Shown: positions 56,824 through 64,000 of the stretch, piece by piece
Numbering within the stretch: position 1 is the stretch's first letter
Layout: each line of letters opens with the position of its first letter
The notes under the pieces: generated by a model
What the model saw: only the letters and a program-made list of their open reading frames with translations
What the model was told of the DNA's origin: nothing
The model's database searches: none
Assembly: GCA_020634815.1 (NCBI GenBank)
Contig: JACKBA010000023.1
Location: 47,843-111,842, forward strand
From: Caldilineaceae bacterium
GTDB lineage: Bacteria; Chloroflexota; Anaerolineae; Caldilineales; Caldilineaceae
DNA length: 64,000 nucleotides
Direction: 5' to 3'
Made by a program: the position numbers and the translations under genes

Positions 56824-57798
56824 ATGCACACGATTCCGCTGCCGCAGACCGACCTGGCGCCGTCCGTGCTCTGCCTGGGCGGAGTGCCGCTGGGCAGCGT
56901 GCTGGACGAGCAGCAGTCGTTCGCCGTGCTCGACGCCTTTGTGGCGCAGGGCGGCACCTTTCTCGACACGGCCAAGGTCTACGCCGACTGGCTGCCCGGC
57001 GAACGCAGCATCAGCGAGAAGACCATCGGCCGCTGGCTGCAAGCGCGCGGGCAGCGCGAGCGCCTCGTCATCGCCACCAAGGGCGCGCATCCCGAGCTGG
57101 CCACCATGCACAAGCCGCGCATGACACGCAAGGAGATCGTCGCCGACCTGGAGCAGAGCCTGCGCAACTTGCAGACCGACGTCATCGACCTCTACTGGCT
57201 GCATCGCGACGACCCGCAGACGCCCGTCGCCGCCATCCTCGCCACGCTGGAGGAGCAGGTGCGCGCCGGCAAGATCCGCGCCTATGGCTGCTCCAACTGG
57301 CGCGCCGGTCGCATCGCCGAAGCGCAAGCCTACGCCCGCACGCAAGGCCGGCCCGGCTTTGTCGCCGACCAGATGCTGTGGAGCCTGGCCGCCGTGCCCC
57401 AGGCCGCCCTGCCCGACCCGACCATGGCCGCCATGGGTAGCGCGCTCTTCGACCTGCACGCCGCCAGTGGACTGCCGGCCATCCCCTATGCGTCACAGGC
57501 CAACGGCTACTTCCAGCGCGCCGCCGCCGACACGCTCGCCGGCATGAACGAAGGTAGCCGTCGCCTCTACGACACGCCGGAGAATCGCCGGCGCAGCCAG
57601 GCCGTGCAGGCGCTCGCCGCCGAGACGGGCCGCTCGATCAGCGCCATCGTGCTGGGCTACCTGCTGGGCCAGCCCTTCCCCGTGCTGCCGATCGTGGGCT
57701 GCCGCACGGTGGCGCAGGTGGAGGATAGCTGCCGCGCCGCAGCGCAATCGTTGTCGGCGGCGGAGATTGCGTTCGTCGATGGGCGCGCCGGCCGCTGA
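56824..57798 (+). CDS. Aldo/keto reductase
   Basis: A 324-residue (beta/alpha)8-barrel NAD(P)H-dependent oxidoreductase. The catalytic tetrad is D48, Y53 (LDTAKVYADW), K86 (ATKGAH) and H127 (YWLHRDD). The substrate is unknown; the family reduces aldehydes, ketones and sugars. It has AKR-typical YASQANGYF and LGYLLGQPF segments. The gene is alone on the plus strand among minus-strand genes. A hairpin 83 bases downstream is a likely terminator. Confidence 0.9.
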   Translation: MHTIPLPQTDLAPSVLCLGGVPLGSVLDEQQSFAVLDAFVAQGGTFLDTAKVYADWLPGERSISEKTIGRWLQARGQRERLVIATKGAHPELATMHKPRMTRKEIVADLEQSLRNLQTDVIDLYWLHRDDPQTPVAAILATLEEQVRAGKIRAYGCSNWRAGRIAEAQAYARTQGRPGFVADQMLWSLAAVPQAALPDPTMAAMGSALFDLHAASGLPAIPYASQANGYFQRAAADTLAGMNEGSRRLYDTPENRRRSQAVQALAAETGRSISAIVLGYLLGQPFPVLPIVGCRTVAQVEDSCRAAAQSLSAAEIAFVDGRAGR

Positions 57799-58200
57799 TA
57801 GAGCTGTTTCAACTCGTGGTGCAAAATGCATCACCACGAAGACTCGAAGAACACGAAGAGGCACGAAGCATGTAGTCACAGCAAAGAACCCGGCGCCATT
57901 GCCGGGTCTTTGCTTGCACGTATCGATCTCCAGCGTTGCTTTGGGAGAGGGAGACGGACTGGCCGCCTTGGTGCGGCCAATGCGCATCCCGTGGATGGGA
58001 ACAGCTTGCACTTCGCTTGTTTGGCGCCGCTGCGGTGCTGCCCGCCCTTGATGGCAAGCATCCTGGCCGGCGCCGAAAATTGTGGAGACAGGTGCAAACC
58101 GGTGTCCGCGTATGCTACCGATGAAATCGGTACGATGAAGATAGCACACACCGGCCCTGTCGAAGCTTACGAAGTGCTGATCATCGGGCGGGCGGGGCGC
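57799..58200. other. 402-base gap after the aldo/keto reductase
   Basis: Holds a family A repeat (57828-57872: ACCACGAAGACTCGAAGAAC words), the terminator-like hairpin at 57881-57913 and about 280 bases of ordinary GC-rich sequence without a supported gene. Confidence 0.5.
57881..57913 (+). terminator. Hairpin after the aldo/keto reductase gene
   Basis: GCAAAGAACCCGGC pairs with GCCGGGTCTTTGC (one bulged base) around a 6-base loop. It is 83 bases past the stop codon. Confidence 0.45.
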
Positions 58201-58431
58201 CTATTCGACGAGTTGCCAGTCGGGCGGCAGGCTGACCACGGCCAGGCTGGGCGTCTCCGGTTGCAGGTCGGGATAGAGCCAGAGGAAACAGCGCGTCTCC
58301 ACCAGCCACGCACCATCTGTGGCGATGACGGGCGCCGGCAGGCAGACGGGGCCGGTGCTCATGGCCAGCAGCAGGGCGAGGCCGAGCACGCCGCCGATCA
58401 CAACCAATTGCCGCTTCTGTCGAGACACCAT
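58201..58431 (-). CDS. Small exported or membrane-anchored protein (76 residues)
   Basis: A 76-residue protein with a basic head (MVSRQKRQ), a hydrophobic segment (about 9-25) and a short soluble tail with two cysteines (about 31 and 47). AAGGAGG seven bases before the ATG at 58431 strongly supports translation here. No family was recognised. It may be a small lipoprotein-like or exported protein, but a lipobox is not clear. Confidence 0.65.
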   Translation of the reverse strand: MVSRQKRQLVVIGGVLGLALLLAMSTGPVCLPAPVIATDGAWLVETRCFLWLYPDLQPETPSLAVVSLPPDWQLVE

Positions 58432-58591
58432 CAGAGAACCTCCTTCTCCTATTCTGTCTTTGCCATGCAGCAAGGGCGTGCTTCGAGTGTATAGGAGGTC
58501 CGAGGCTTATGTTGGCTGTGTCGGGCACGCCCAGCCAATAGAATTCAGACTGGACGCCCATGCGCCGACTACGCGTGTTTTACGGTTGCAG

Positions 58592-58894
58592 CTATTTTTT
58601 GGATGTTTTTGACAAAGCATCTCCGCTATCACTGGACGCAGAGTATCCTGGCAATGACGATGGCCTATCAGTCGTGAAATCTGTGATATTCGCTGGCGGC
58701 AGCGTTGTGGGTGGCTGCTCAGTCGCCATGTTTTTCTTGCTCGGTCGCGTGAAGAATCCCCACAGAAGACCTATCACGAAACCTGAAAACAAGTCCCATC
58801 CCAGTTGACCGGCTGAAAAACCTCCTTGAGCAAATCCCAGAATGATCCACTTGGCTAAGAAGACGCCCATCCAGACCAGAATCACCTTGCCCAT
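58592..58894 (-). CDS. Small membrane protein (100 residues)
   Basis: A 100-residue protein with two membrane helices (about 3-22 and 31-51) and a Ser/Thr-rich, polar C-terminal tail. GGAAGG lies nine bases before the ATG at 58894; a TTG at 58903 would be too close to it. No family was recognised. It is slightly lower in GC than its neighbours, as is the stretch from 58560 to 58980, possibly reflecting a different origin. Confidence 0.62.
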   Translation of the reverse strand: MGKVILVWMGVFLAKWIILGFAQGGFSAGQLGWDLFSGFVIGLLWGFFTRPSKKNMATEQPPTTLPPANITDFTTDRPSSLPGYSASSDSGDALSKTSKK

Positions 58895-58989
58895 GTTTGA
58901 CAACCTTCCTTTCGAGAGAATTCTGTCACTGGTTGAGATATTGAACTCGGTTTTCGTCGTCGTATGCCATCATAACGCGTTCGGACAGG

Positions 58990-59328
58990 CTACGTGGTCG
59001 AGACGGTTTGGAAGTTTCGCAGTCTGAAATCTCGCTCTCGCCAATCCGGCAGCACCATCCCCATACTCACCCGCCACCCGCGCCGGTGGTCGGGATAGCG
59101 CAGGTGCATCAGCTCGTGCACGACGATGTACTCGGCCAGGTCTGGCGGCAGGTGCAGGATGTCGTCGGCCAGGGTGAGTGTGCCCGCGGTGGAGATGGAA
59201 CCCCACTTGCTGCGCATCCTGCGGATTTGCACGCGCTTGACCTGCACGTGCAGCCGGTCGGCCCACTGCGCAACCAGCGCGTCGATGTCGGGTTTCGCCC
59301 CTCGCAACTCGTCCCTCGTCCCGTTCAT
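58990..59328 (-). CDS. M48/YgjP-type (DUF45) metallopeptidase, short form
   Basis: A 112-residue protein with the SprT/YgjP-like zinc motif H71-E-L-M-H75 and a third ligand H81 (YPDHRRGW). The upstream segment IRRMRSKWGSISTAG is the DUF45 hallmark (MrsrWGSCs). Family members of this short form are often encoded directly after hsdR of type I restriction systems. Its ATG overlaps the stop codon of hsdR (ATGA), so translation is coupled. It may trim or control the restriction complex; this is known only as context, not as a proven function. Confidence 0.82.
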   Translation of the reverse strand: MNGTRDELRGAKPDIDALVAQWADRLHVQVKRVQIRRMRSKWGSISTAGTLTLADDILHLPPDLAEYIVVHELMHLRYPDHRRGWRVSMGMVLPDWRERDFRLRNFQTVSTT

Positions 59329-62273
59329 GCCGTAATCGTGTGCATGGTCAGCAGGTCGTCGACGATGCGTTTCGTGGCGGCCGGGTCCACCGGCTTGGGC
59401 AGCACCTGCAAGAGCCGGCGCAGCAGTTCGAGCCGTACCTGCCCCTCCAGCTTTTCGTTGTGCCGCCAGCCGTCGTTGTCACGCAGATAGAGCGCCACGC
59501 CTTCGGCCATGTCTTCGACGTTGTGGTCGTGCTGGGCTGCGGCGGGCAGGTTCGCCTTGAGCGCCATACGCAGCGAGAAGGCCAGGTTGTCGAGCGGGCT
59601 TTGGGCGCGCTCCTCCTGGGCGTCCATGGCCTTGTCGGACTGCTGCTGAAGCTGCTCCAGGGCGCTGGTGGCGCTGATTTGGCGCTGGTGCAACTGCTCG
59701 ATGACCGCTTCCACCTCGGCGGCCAGGCTCTCCAGGTAGGGGTTGGATTCCTTGTGCTGCTCGATGTAGGCCAGCAGGCTGCGTTGCAAGTTGATGACCT
59801 TCACCCGCTCCGACACCTGGTCGTTCTTGATGGTCTCGGCCAGCGTGCGGTTGATTTGGTAAAGCGGCAGCGGCGACGCCACCTCGTAGCTCGCCACGTT
59901 CTCCTTGATAAGCTGCTCGGTGCGGTCGAGGAACTGGGCGACTGCGCGCTGCTGCTCGGTCTTGGGACGGTAGTAACTCGTAACCGTCTGCACCACATCC
60001 ATGATGGCGTAGTAGCGCGCCTTGTAGTCGGCCAGGAAGGGGTCGGGCGAGAGCACCAGCCAGGCGTCGGTCAGGTCGGTGGTCAGCTTGAGAAAGGGCT
60101 CGCGCACGGCTTCCTCGAAGAAGTGGTCGATGATGCGCTCGGTGCGTCCCTCGGCGCTGTCGGTGTCGATGGGCGCCAGCAGCGTCTCGGCTTCGGTGAG
60201 CAGGTCGAGAAAACGCCGGCGCAGCAGTTCCAGGTCCATGATGCCGGCGCTGTAGCTCTTCTGGTCAAAGCTCAGCGCCCGCTGCAAGTCCTCGAAGACG
60301 CCGATGTAGTCGACGATGATGCCGTTGCTCTTGTTGGGATAGGGCCGGTTGACGCGCGCAATCGCCTGCAAGAGCGTGTGGTCCTTGAGCGGCTTGTCGA
60401 GATACATGCAGTAGGCGATGGGCGCATCGTAGCCGGTGAGCAGCTTCTCCGTGACGATGAAGATGCGCGGCTGCTTGGCGGGGTCGCGGAAGGCTTTGCG
60501 CACCTGGCGCTCGGCGGCATCGTCGAGATAGAGCGCCCGCATGTCGGCGCTGTCCTTCTTCGGGTTGTCGGAGTAGACGACGACGGTCCAGTCGACAGGC
60601 AGATAGCGGTCGAACGCCTGCTTGTAGAGCATGCACGCCTCGCGGTCGGGCGTGACGGTGAATGCCTTGAAGCCCAGCGGGGCGACGTGCTCCTGGAAAT
60701 GGGCTACGATGTGCTGCACGATTTCGTCGATGCGGTGCGGCGATTTGAGCACGGCCATGAGCTTGTCGGCGCGCTGGAGCAGGCGGCTCAATGCTTCCTG
60801 GCTGCCGGCGCCTTCCTCTTCCACCGTGGCATAGAACTCTTGCAGCAACTCGCTGAAATGGCGGTCGAGCGTGACGCGGTCGAGCCAAAGCTGGATGGGG
60901 ACCAGCGTGTAGTAGAGCGGGACGGTGGTGCCGTCCTCGATGCTCTCGTTGATGGAATACTTGTCGTGATAGCCTTCTGCGTCGACCGGGCTGCCAAAGG
61001 TCTTGAAGGTGCCCTTGCCCACCTTGCTGCGGTCGATGGGCGTGCCGGTGAAGCCAAAGAAGAAGGCGTTGGGCAGCGCGGCGCGCATGTCGATGCCGAG
61101 GTCGCCTTCCTGCGAGCGGTGCGCCTCATCCACCAGCACGACGACGTTGCGGCGCGACAGGAGACCCTTTTTGATGCCGTCAAACTTGTGGATGGTGGTG
61201 ACAATGACGCCGCGCGTGTCGCGGGCGAGCAGCTTCGCAAGATGGTGGCGGCTCTCGGCGTGGATGGCGGGCAGGCCAAACGCTTCCAGGTTCTGGAGCA
61301 TCTGCGCTTCCAGTTCCAGCCGGTCCACGACAATGAGGATGGTCGGGTTGTCGAGTGCGGGCTGGCGGCGCAGCAGGTGGGCGGCGACAATCATGGTCAG
61401 CGTCTTGCCCGAGCCTTGCGTGTGCCATTCCAGGCCGGAATCGGGTGCGGTGAGGTCGGCCGCGCCGGCCACGACGCGTTCAACAATTTTCTCCACCGTG
61501 CGCATCTGGTGCGGGCGCAGCAGGTACTTCTGCGTGGCGTCGTCGATGCGGTAGAAGAGCGTGTAGTCGCGCAGCAGGCGCAGGTGGGCGTCGCGGTCGA
61601 AGAAGGTGTTGACCAGGCTCTCCAGCCCGTAGTCGCGGCCGTTTGCCTTCCACTTGTAGAACGCCTTGACGCTGGGGTTCCAGGTCGGGCCATACTCCAG
61701 CCGGCTGGCGGCCACGACAAAGGGGACGGGATAGCGCACGAAGTCGGGTATCCAGGTCGTGTACGTGCCCTGTACCTGCTCGAAGCCTTCCATGCCGGGG
61801 TCTTCTAGCCGCGGCGACTTGTTCTCGACAAGCGTGACGGGCAGGCCGTTGACAAAGAGCACCATGTCCAGCCGGCGCCGGTCGCGGTCCTGCACCCACA
61901 TCTCTTCGGTGAAGTGGAACTCGTTGGCGGCCAGGTTGTCGTAGTCGATGAAGGTGACGTTGAACTCGCGCTGCTTCGCCGGGTCGTAGGCGGTCCACTG
62001 GTTGCGCAGCGCGTGGAGAAAGCGCTCGTTGCCTTCCAGCGTGGCGGGCAGCAGGCGCAGCGTGCGCAGCAGCGTGTCGATGCGCGCGTCGCCGGCCGGC
62101 CAGCCGTTGAGCGCGGCAAGCTGGCGGCGCAGTACCTCGACCAGGAAGGGCTCGCACTCGTCGTGGGCGCGCCAGTGCGGCAGGTCGTAGCGCGGGATGA
62201 AGCTCCACTTCAGCCCTTGCAGGTAGTGGATGATGCGGTCTTGAACGTCACGCTTCTCGGTGATGCGCGTCAT
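59325..62273 (-). CDS. hsdR: Type I restriction enzyme R subunit
   Basis: A 982-residue HsdR. The N-terminal endonuclease domain has D136 and E150-x-K152 (LVENKSP). The SF2 helicase motor has motif I TQGSGKT (285-291), motif II DEAH (382-385), motif III FTGTP and motif VI QAIARVNRP. The C-terminal helical domain binds HsdM in known enzymes. The gene is complete and of normal length, but no hsdM or hsdS is in the window. The frame is open 36 codons further upstream, but that part is REP palindrome; GAGGG seven bases before the ATG at 62273 supports the chosen start. It overlaps the metallopeptidase gene downstream. Confidence 0.92.
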   Translation of the reverse strand: MTRITEKRDVQDRIIHYLQGLKWSFIPRYDLPHWRAHDECEPFLVEVLRRQLAALNGWPAGDARIDTLLRTLRLLPATLEGNERFLHALRNQWTAYDPAKQREFNVTFIDYDNLAANEFHFTEEMWVQDRDRRRLDMVLFVNGLPVTLVENKSPRLEDPGMEGFEQVQGTYTTWIPDFVRYPVPFVVAASRLEYGPTWNPSVKAFYKWKANGRDYGLESLVNTFFDRDAHLRLLRDYTLFYRIDDATQKYLLRPHQMRTVEKIVERVVAGAADLTAPDSGLEWHTQGSGKTLTMIVAAHLLRRQPALDNPTILIVVDRLELEAQMLQNLEAFGLPAIHAESRHHLAKLLARDTRGVIVTTIHKFDGIKKGLLSRRNVVVLVDEAHRSQEGDLGIDMRAALPNAFFFGFTGTPIDRSKVGKGTFKTFGSPVDAEGYHDKYSINESIEDGTTVPLYYTLVPIQLWLDRVTLDRHFSELLQEFYATVEEEGAGSQEALSRLLQRADKLMAVLKSPHRIDEIVQHIVAHFQEHVAPLGFKAFTVTPDREACMLYKQAFDRYLPVDWTVVVYSDNPKKDSADMRALYLDDAAERQVRKAFRDPAKQPRIFIVTEKLLTGYDAPIAYCMYLDKPLKDHTLLQAIARVNRPYPNKSNGIIVDYIGVFEDLQRALSFDQKSYSAGIMDLELLRRRFLDLLTEAETLLAPIDTDSAEGRTERIIDHFFEEAVREPFLKLTTDLTDAWLVLSPDPFLADYKARYYAIMDVVQTVTSYYRPKTEQQRAVAQFLDRTEQLIKENVASYEVASPLPLYQINRTLAETIKNDQVSERVKVINLQRSLLAYIEQHKESNPYLESLAAEVEAVIEQLHQRQISATSALEQLQQQSDKAMDAQEERAQSPLDNLAFSLRMALKANLPAAAQHDHNVEDMAEGVALYLRDNDGWRHNEKLEGQVRLELLRRLLQVLPKPVDPAATKRIVDDLLTMHTITA

Positions 62274-62285
62274 TACATGTCCCTC

Positions 62286-62343
62286 AACAAACCAGGTTTC
62301 TTCGGGAAACCTGGTTTGTTTTCGCCAGGAAACCTGATTTGTG
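62286..62343. repeat. REP palindrome downstream of the RAYT gene
   Basis: Perfect 15-bp arms (AACAAACCAGGTTTC / GAAACCTGGTTTGTT; 62286-62300 and 62306-62320) with loop TTCGG, followed by a degenerate third half-copy (AGGAAACCTGATTTGTG, 62327-62343). Confidence 0.9.
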
Positions 62344-62358
62344 TTCGCTATCCGTCGC

Positions 62359-62934
62359 TCACTCGCGGAATAGATACTCACTGATCACATGGGAATCGCC
62401 AGGTTGAAACGCGCGTACAAAGTCGGCATAAGCTGCTACGGTCGGAAACTGGCCCAGGACAAATTCAGTCTGTGGCAGTGTGCCTGCACGCAGCCCAACG
62501 TATTCCTGGTAGCTGGAGTATGTCCAATCTTCTGGGTTGCGAACCAGCTTCGCCGTCACCGGATTCATATGAATGTATGCCGTCAAGTGCCGAAGGTATT
62601 CATCCTGATCAACGTGCCGCGATTGAAACGGTCCTTCGAAGAGTGGGCCTGTTCGTCCTTGCTGCTTGTTCACGGCTTTAACATAGGATAGTGAGAATGG
62701 CTGCATTACCGTTTCACCGAAATCGTCACACAGTAGCTGTACGAGCAGGTGGTAGTGGTTCGGCATCAGGCAGTATGCAAGTATGACAACTCGTTCTGGC
62801 GCAAAGTAGCGCTTGATTTGACGTAGGAAAAAAGTCCAGTTTTCCTGGTTGAAGAAGATCAGCCCGCGGTTGGCGCCACGGTTGAACAGATGATAATACT
62901 GACCCGCAACCAACTTTGTTTCACGAATTGGCAT
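62359..62934 (-). CDS. REP-associated tyrosine transposase (RAYT)
   Basis: A 191-residue Y1/HUH-type transposase of the REP-associated (TnpA-REP) group. The metal-binding HUH is H60-Y-H62 (MPNHYHLLV) and the catalytic tyrosine is Y120 in LTAYIHMNP. It starts VAGQYYHLFNRGANRG, the group's typical opening. REP palindromes flank it on both sides (62286-62343 and 62976-63026), as in described RAYT/REP units. Length is that of a normal single-domain RAYT. The gene separates hsdR from the upstream hypothetical gene and probably inserted between them. GC content here is lower than in flanking genes. Confidence 0.9.
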   Translation of the reverse strand: MPIRETKLVAGQYYHLFNRGANRGLIFFNQENWTFFLRQIKRYFAPERVVILAYCLMPNHYHLLVQLLCDDFGETVMQPFSLSYVKAVNKQQGRTGPLFEGPFQSRHVDQDEYLRHLTAYIHMNPVTAKLVRNPEDWTYSSYQEYVGLRAGTLPQTEFVLGQFPTVAAYADFVRAFQPGDSHVISEYLFRE

Positions 62935-62975
62935 CGTCGATTCCTGTTTGCGTCCACACGATGTGCCACCTGTTC

Positions 62976-63026
62976 ACAAACCAGGTTTCTCTCACAAACC
63001 AGGTTTCTCGAAGAAACCTGGTTTGT
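62976..63026. repeat. REP palindrome upstream of the RAYT gene
   Basis: Two direct left arms ACAAACCAGGTTTCT (62976-62990 and 62994-63008), then after CGA the right arm AGAAACCTGGTTTGT (63012-63026). The same words as in the downstream REP. Confidence 0.9.
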
Positions 63027-63041
63027 TGGATCCCATCCGCG

Positions 63042-63749
63042 TCAGCGGTTGGCAAACCACATGACGTAGTCCTGCACCGGCTGGTAGTTGACCGACTGGC
63101 GATTCGTGACTTCCAGGTCGGCCAGTGCGGCATCCAGTTCACGCCGCCGCCGCCGGCAGCGGACGATGATGCCATACAGATCGTCGACGAACTCGATGTT
63201 TAGCACCTTGAGGATATCACCGCTGTTGAGATAGCCGCCTTCCTGAAACTCGACGACTTTGGCTTCAAATGGAAACTTGAGCATCGTTTCCAGATACCGT
63301 TTCCATGCCTCGAACTGTTCATCGCTGTCAGTGATTCCTGCCAGCACGGCATTGACGCGCTGCCCTTCCTCGCCAAGAAAACTCCATCGATATTGGTCTT
63401 GCAGCTCGGAAAGGGTGTGCATCGTTTCGTCCGCGCTGTCGCGCGGTGGTGCATGCTCCAGGTCAGTCACAGCGAGATACATTTCAGGCCATTCATAGCC
63501 TTCTTCCGAGTACTGTTCAATCAACCACGCCGGCAGGCTGCGCAGAGCAATGCTGTCCCACGCAAAGCCAATTGTGGGAGGGTCGTCATTTATCTCGCTC
63601 AGGTCGGTTATACGCCCTTGCCAGCCGCTGATGTCGATTTCAGGTACATCCGGATAGTGCGTGCCGTCCTTCACGCGCACAGTGTCGCCAACGTGGAAAG
63701 CGCCGGACGTATCCGAGTTATTGTTGTTGCGCTTGAATGGGTTCTTCAC
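63042..63749 (-). CDS. Hypothetical protein with SH3-like N-terminal segment
   Basis: A 235-residue acidic, soluble protein. After an Asn-rich head (KRNNNNSD) comes an SH3/KOW-like strand pattern (FHVGDTVRVKDG, WQGRITDL, IGFAWDSIALRSLP), then a helical part and a second similar strand segment near residue 167 (FPFEAKVVEF). No family was recognised with certainty. The product has no signal peptide or membrane segment. It lies between the truncated gene at the window end and the RAYT gene, on the same strand. Confidence 0.65.
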   Translation of the reverse strand: MKNPFKRNNNNSDTSGAFHVGDTVRVKDGTHYPDVPEIDISGWQGRITDLSEINDDPPTIGFAWDSIALRSLPAWLIEQYSEEGYEWPEMYLAVTDLEHAPPRDSADETMHTLSELQDQYRWSFLGEEGQRVNAVLAGITDSDEQFEAWKRYLETMLKFPFEAKVVEFQEGGYLNSGDILKVLNIEFVDDLYGIIVRCRRRRRELDAALADLEVTNRQSVNYQPVQDYVMWFANR

Positions 63750-63770
63750 GATGCACCATGATTTCCGTGC

Positions 63771-64000
63771 TCAATCTGCGAGATAGACGGCGGATTCGCG
63801 AAACGCTTCTTCCGGCGTGCCAAAGAATGTGCCGTTATCGAACATGGTCAGCTCATACTTCTCATGGCTGTAGGTGTAGAAAGCGAACCCCCACCCGTCT
63901 TCACGGCCAAAGTAGCGCAGCCGGCACAAGTGCGTCGGCGTATTGCGCATCCGCTCGATATAGACCTCGCGCGGCTCCGGCCAACCGGGTGGCGGCCAGT
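63771..64000 (-). CDS. Hypothetical protein, N terminus beyond the window
   Basis: The minus-strand frame is open from the right edge to a TGA at 63771-63773; about 75 C-terminal residues are visible (…REVYIERMRNTPTHLCRLRY, FGREDGWGFAFYTYSHEKYE, then FFGTPEEAF). The sequence is rich in aromatic residues and looks like a genuine compact domain. No family is named. The gene lies 22 bases upstream of the hypothetical gene at 63042 and probably shares its transcript. Confidence 0.6.
   Translation of the reverse strand, partial: WPPPGWPEPREVYIERMRNTPTHLCRLRYFGREDGWGFAFYTYSHEKYELTMFDNGTFFGTPEEAFRESAVYLAD

Noticed and set aside
59340..61808. Plus-strand ORF of 822 residues
   Set aside because: Antisense of hsdR, which carries all restriction-helicase motifs.
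62286..63026. CRISPR repeats
   Set aside because: Only two palindromic clusters flank a RAYT gene, which is the known REP arrangement.
1..64000. tRNA, rRNA or riboswitch
   Set aside because: No cloverleaf, rRNA core words or known riboswitch pattern was found by eye in the gaps; a covariance-model scan would be needed to exclude small RNAs.

Overview
The window reads as a chromosomal segment of a high-GC, multicellular-type member of the Chloroflexota, most likely class Anaerolineae (Caldilinea-like). This is an inference from style, not a database match. The signs are dense high-GC coding, a MalT/LuxR-type regulator, large STAND and NACHT ATPases, a cyclase-AAA-TPR protein, exported proteins with Thr-Pro-rich linkers and a terminal LYLP motif, and many dispersed intergenic repeats. 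No rRNA, tRNA or CRISPR array was seen.

Layout. 1-4.8 kb: the 3' part of an AAA-TPR regulator, a threonine dehydratase-like PLP enzyme, an FMN-binding PNPOx-like protein, a small membrane peptide and a D-2-hydroxyacid dehydrogenase. 5-9.1 kb: a NACHT NTPase with an unusual C-terminal dipeptide repeat, a bacterial PHAX-domain protein and a metallo-beta-lactamase-fold hydrolase. 9.3-15.6 kb: a MalT-like LuxR regulator, an exported Cys-motif protein with a duplicated domain, a small conserved protein and two adjacent trypsin-fold (S1C) proteases. 15.8-30 kb: a 1795-residue exported protein with two zinc-protease motifs, a DUF3307 membrane protein, a Crp/Fnr regulator, an exported DNRLRE-metalloprotease and a soluble-adenylyl-cyclase-like protein. 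30-34.3 kb: a MaoC hydratase, a class III CoA-transferase, a complete insertion sequence with an 8-bp target duplication, and an M20 peptidase. 34.6-41.2 kb: three membrane or exported proteins and a DUF3179 protein. 41.3-45.1 kb: a 21-bp tandem repeat, then a two-gene EAD1-membrane plus STAND-TPR module, the best candidate here for a little-described conflict or signalling system. 45-58 kb: ordinary metabolic and membrane genes, nearly all on the minus strand. 58-64 kb: small membrane proteins, a type I restriction HsdR with an overlapping M48-type metallopeptidase, a RAYT transposase bracketed by REP palindromes, and two hypothetical genes.

How the parts relate. Three large signal-transduction ATPases (NACHT, cyclase-AAA-TPR, STAND-TPR) and a type I restriction subunit give the window a defence and conflict flavour. 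Four families of dispersed repeats fill most gaps between genes. One has entered a peptidase gene in frame, and two others appear to supply C-terminal codons of neighbouring genes. Starts were moved from the longest ORF where a ribosome binding site or repeat-derived 5' extension favoured an internal codon. Functions come from motif recognition by eye; no search was run.
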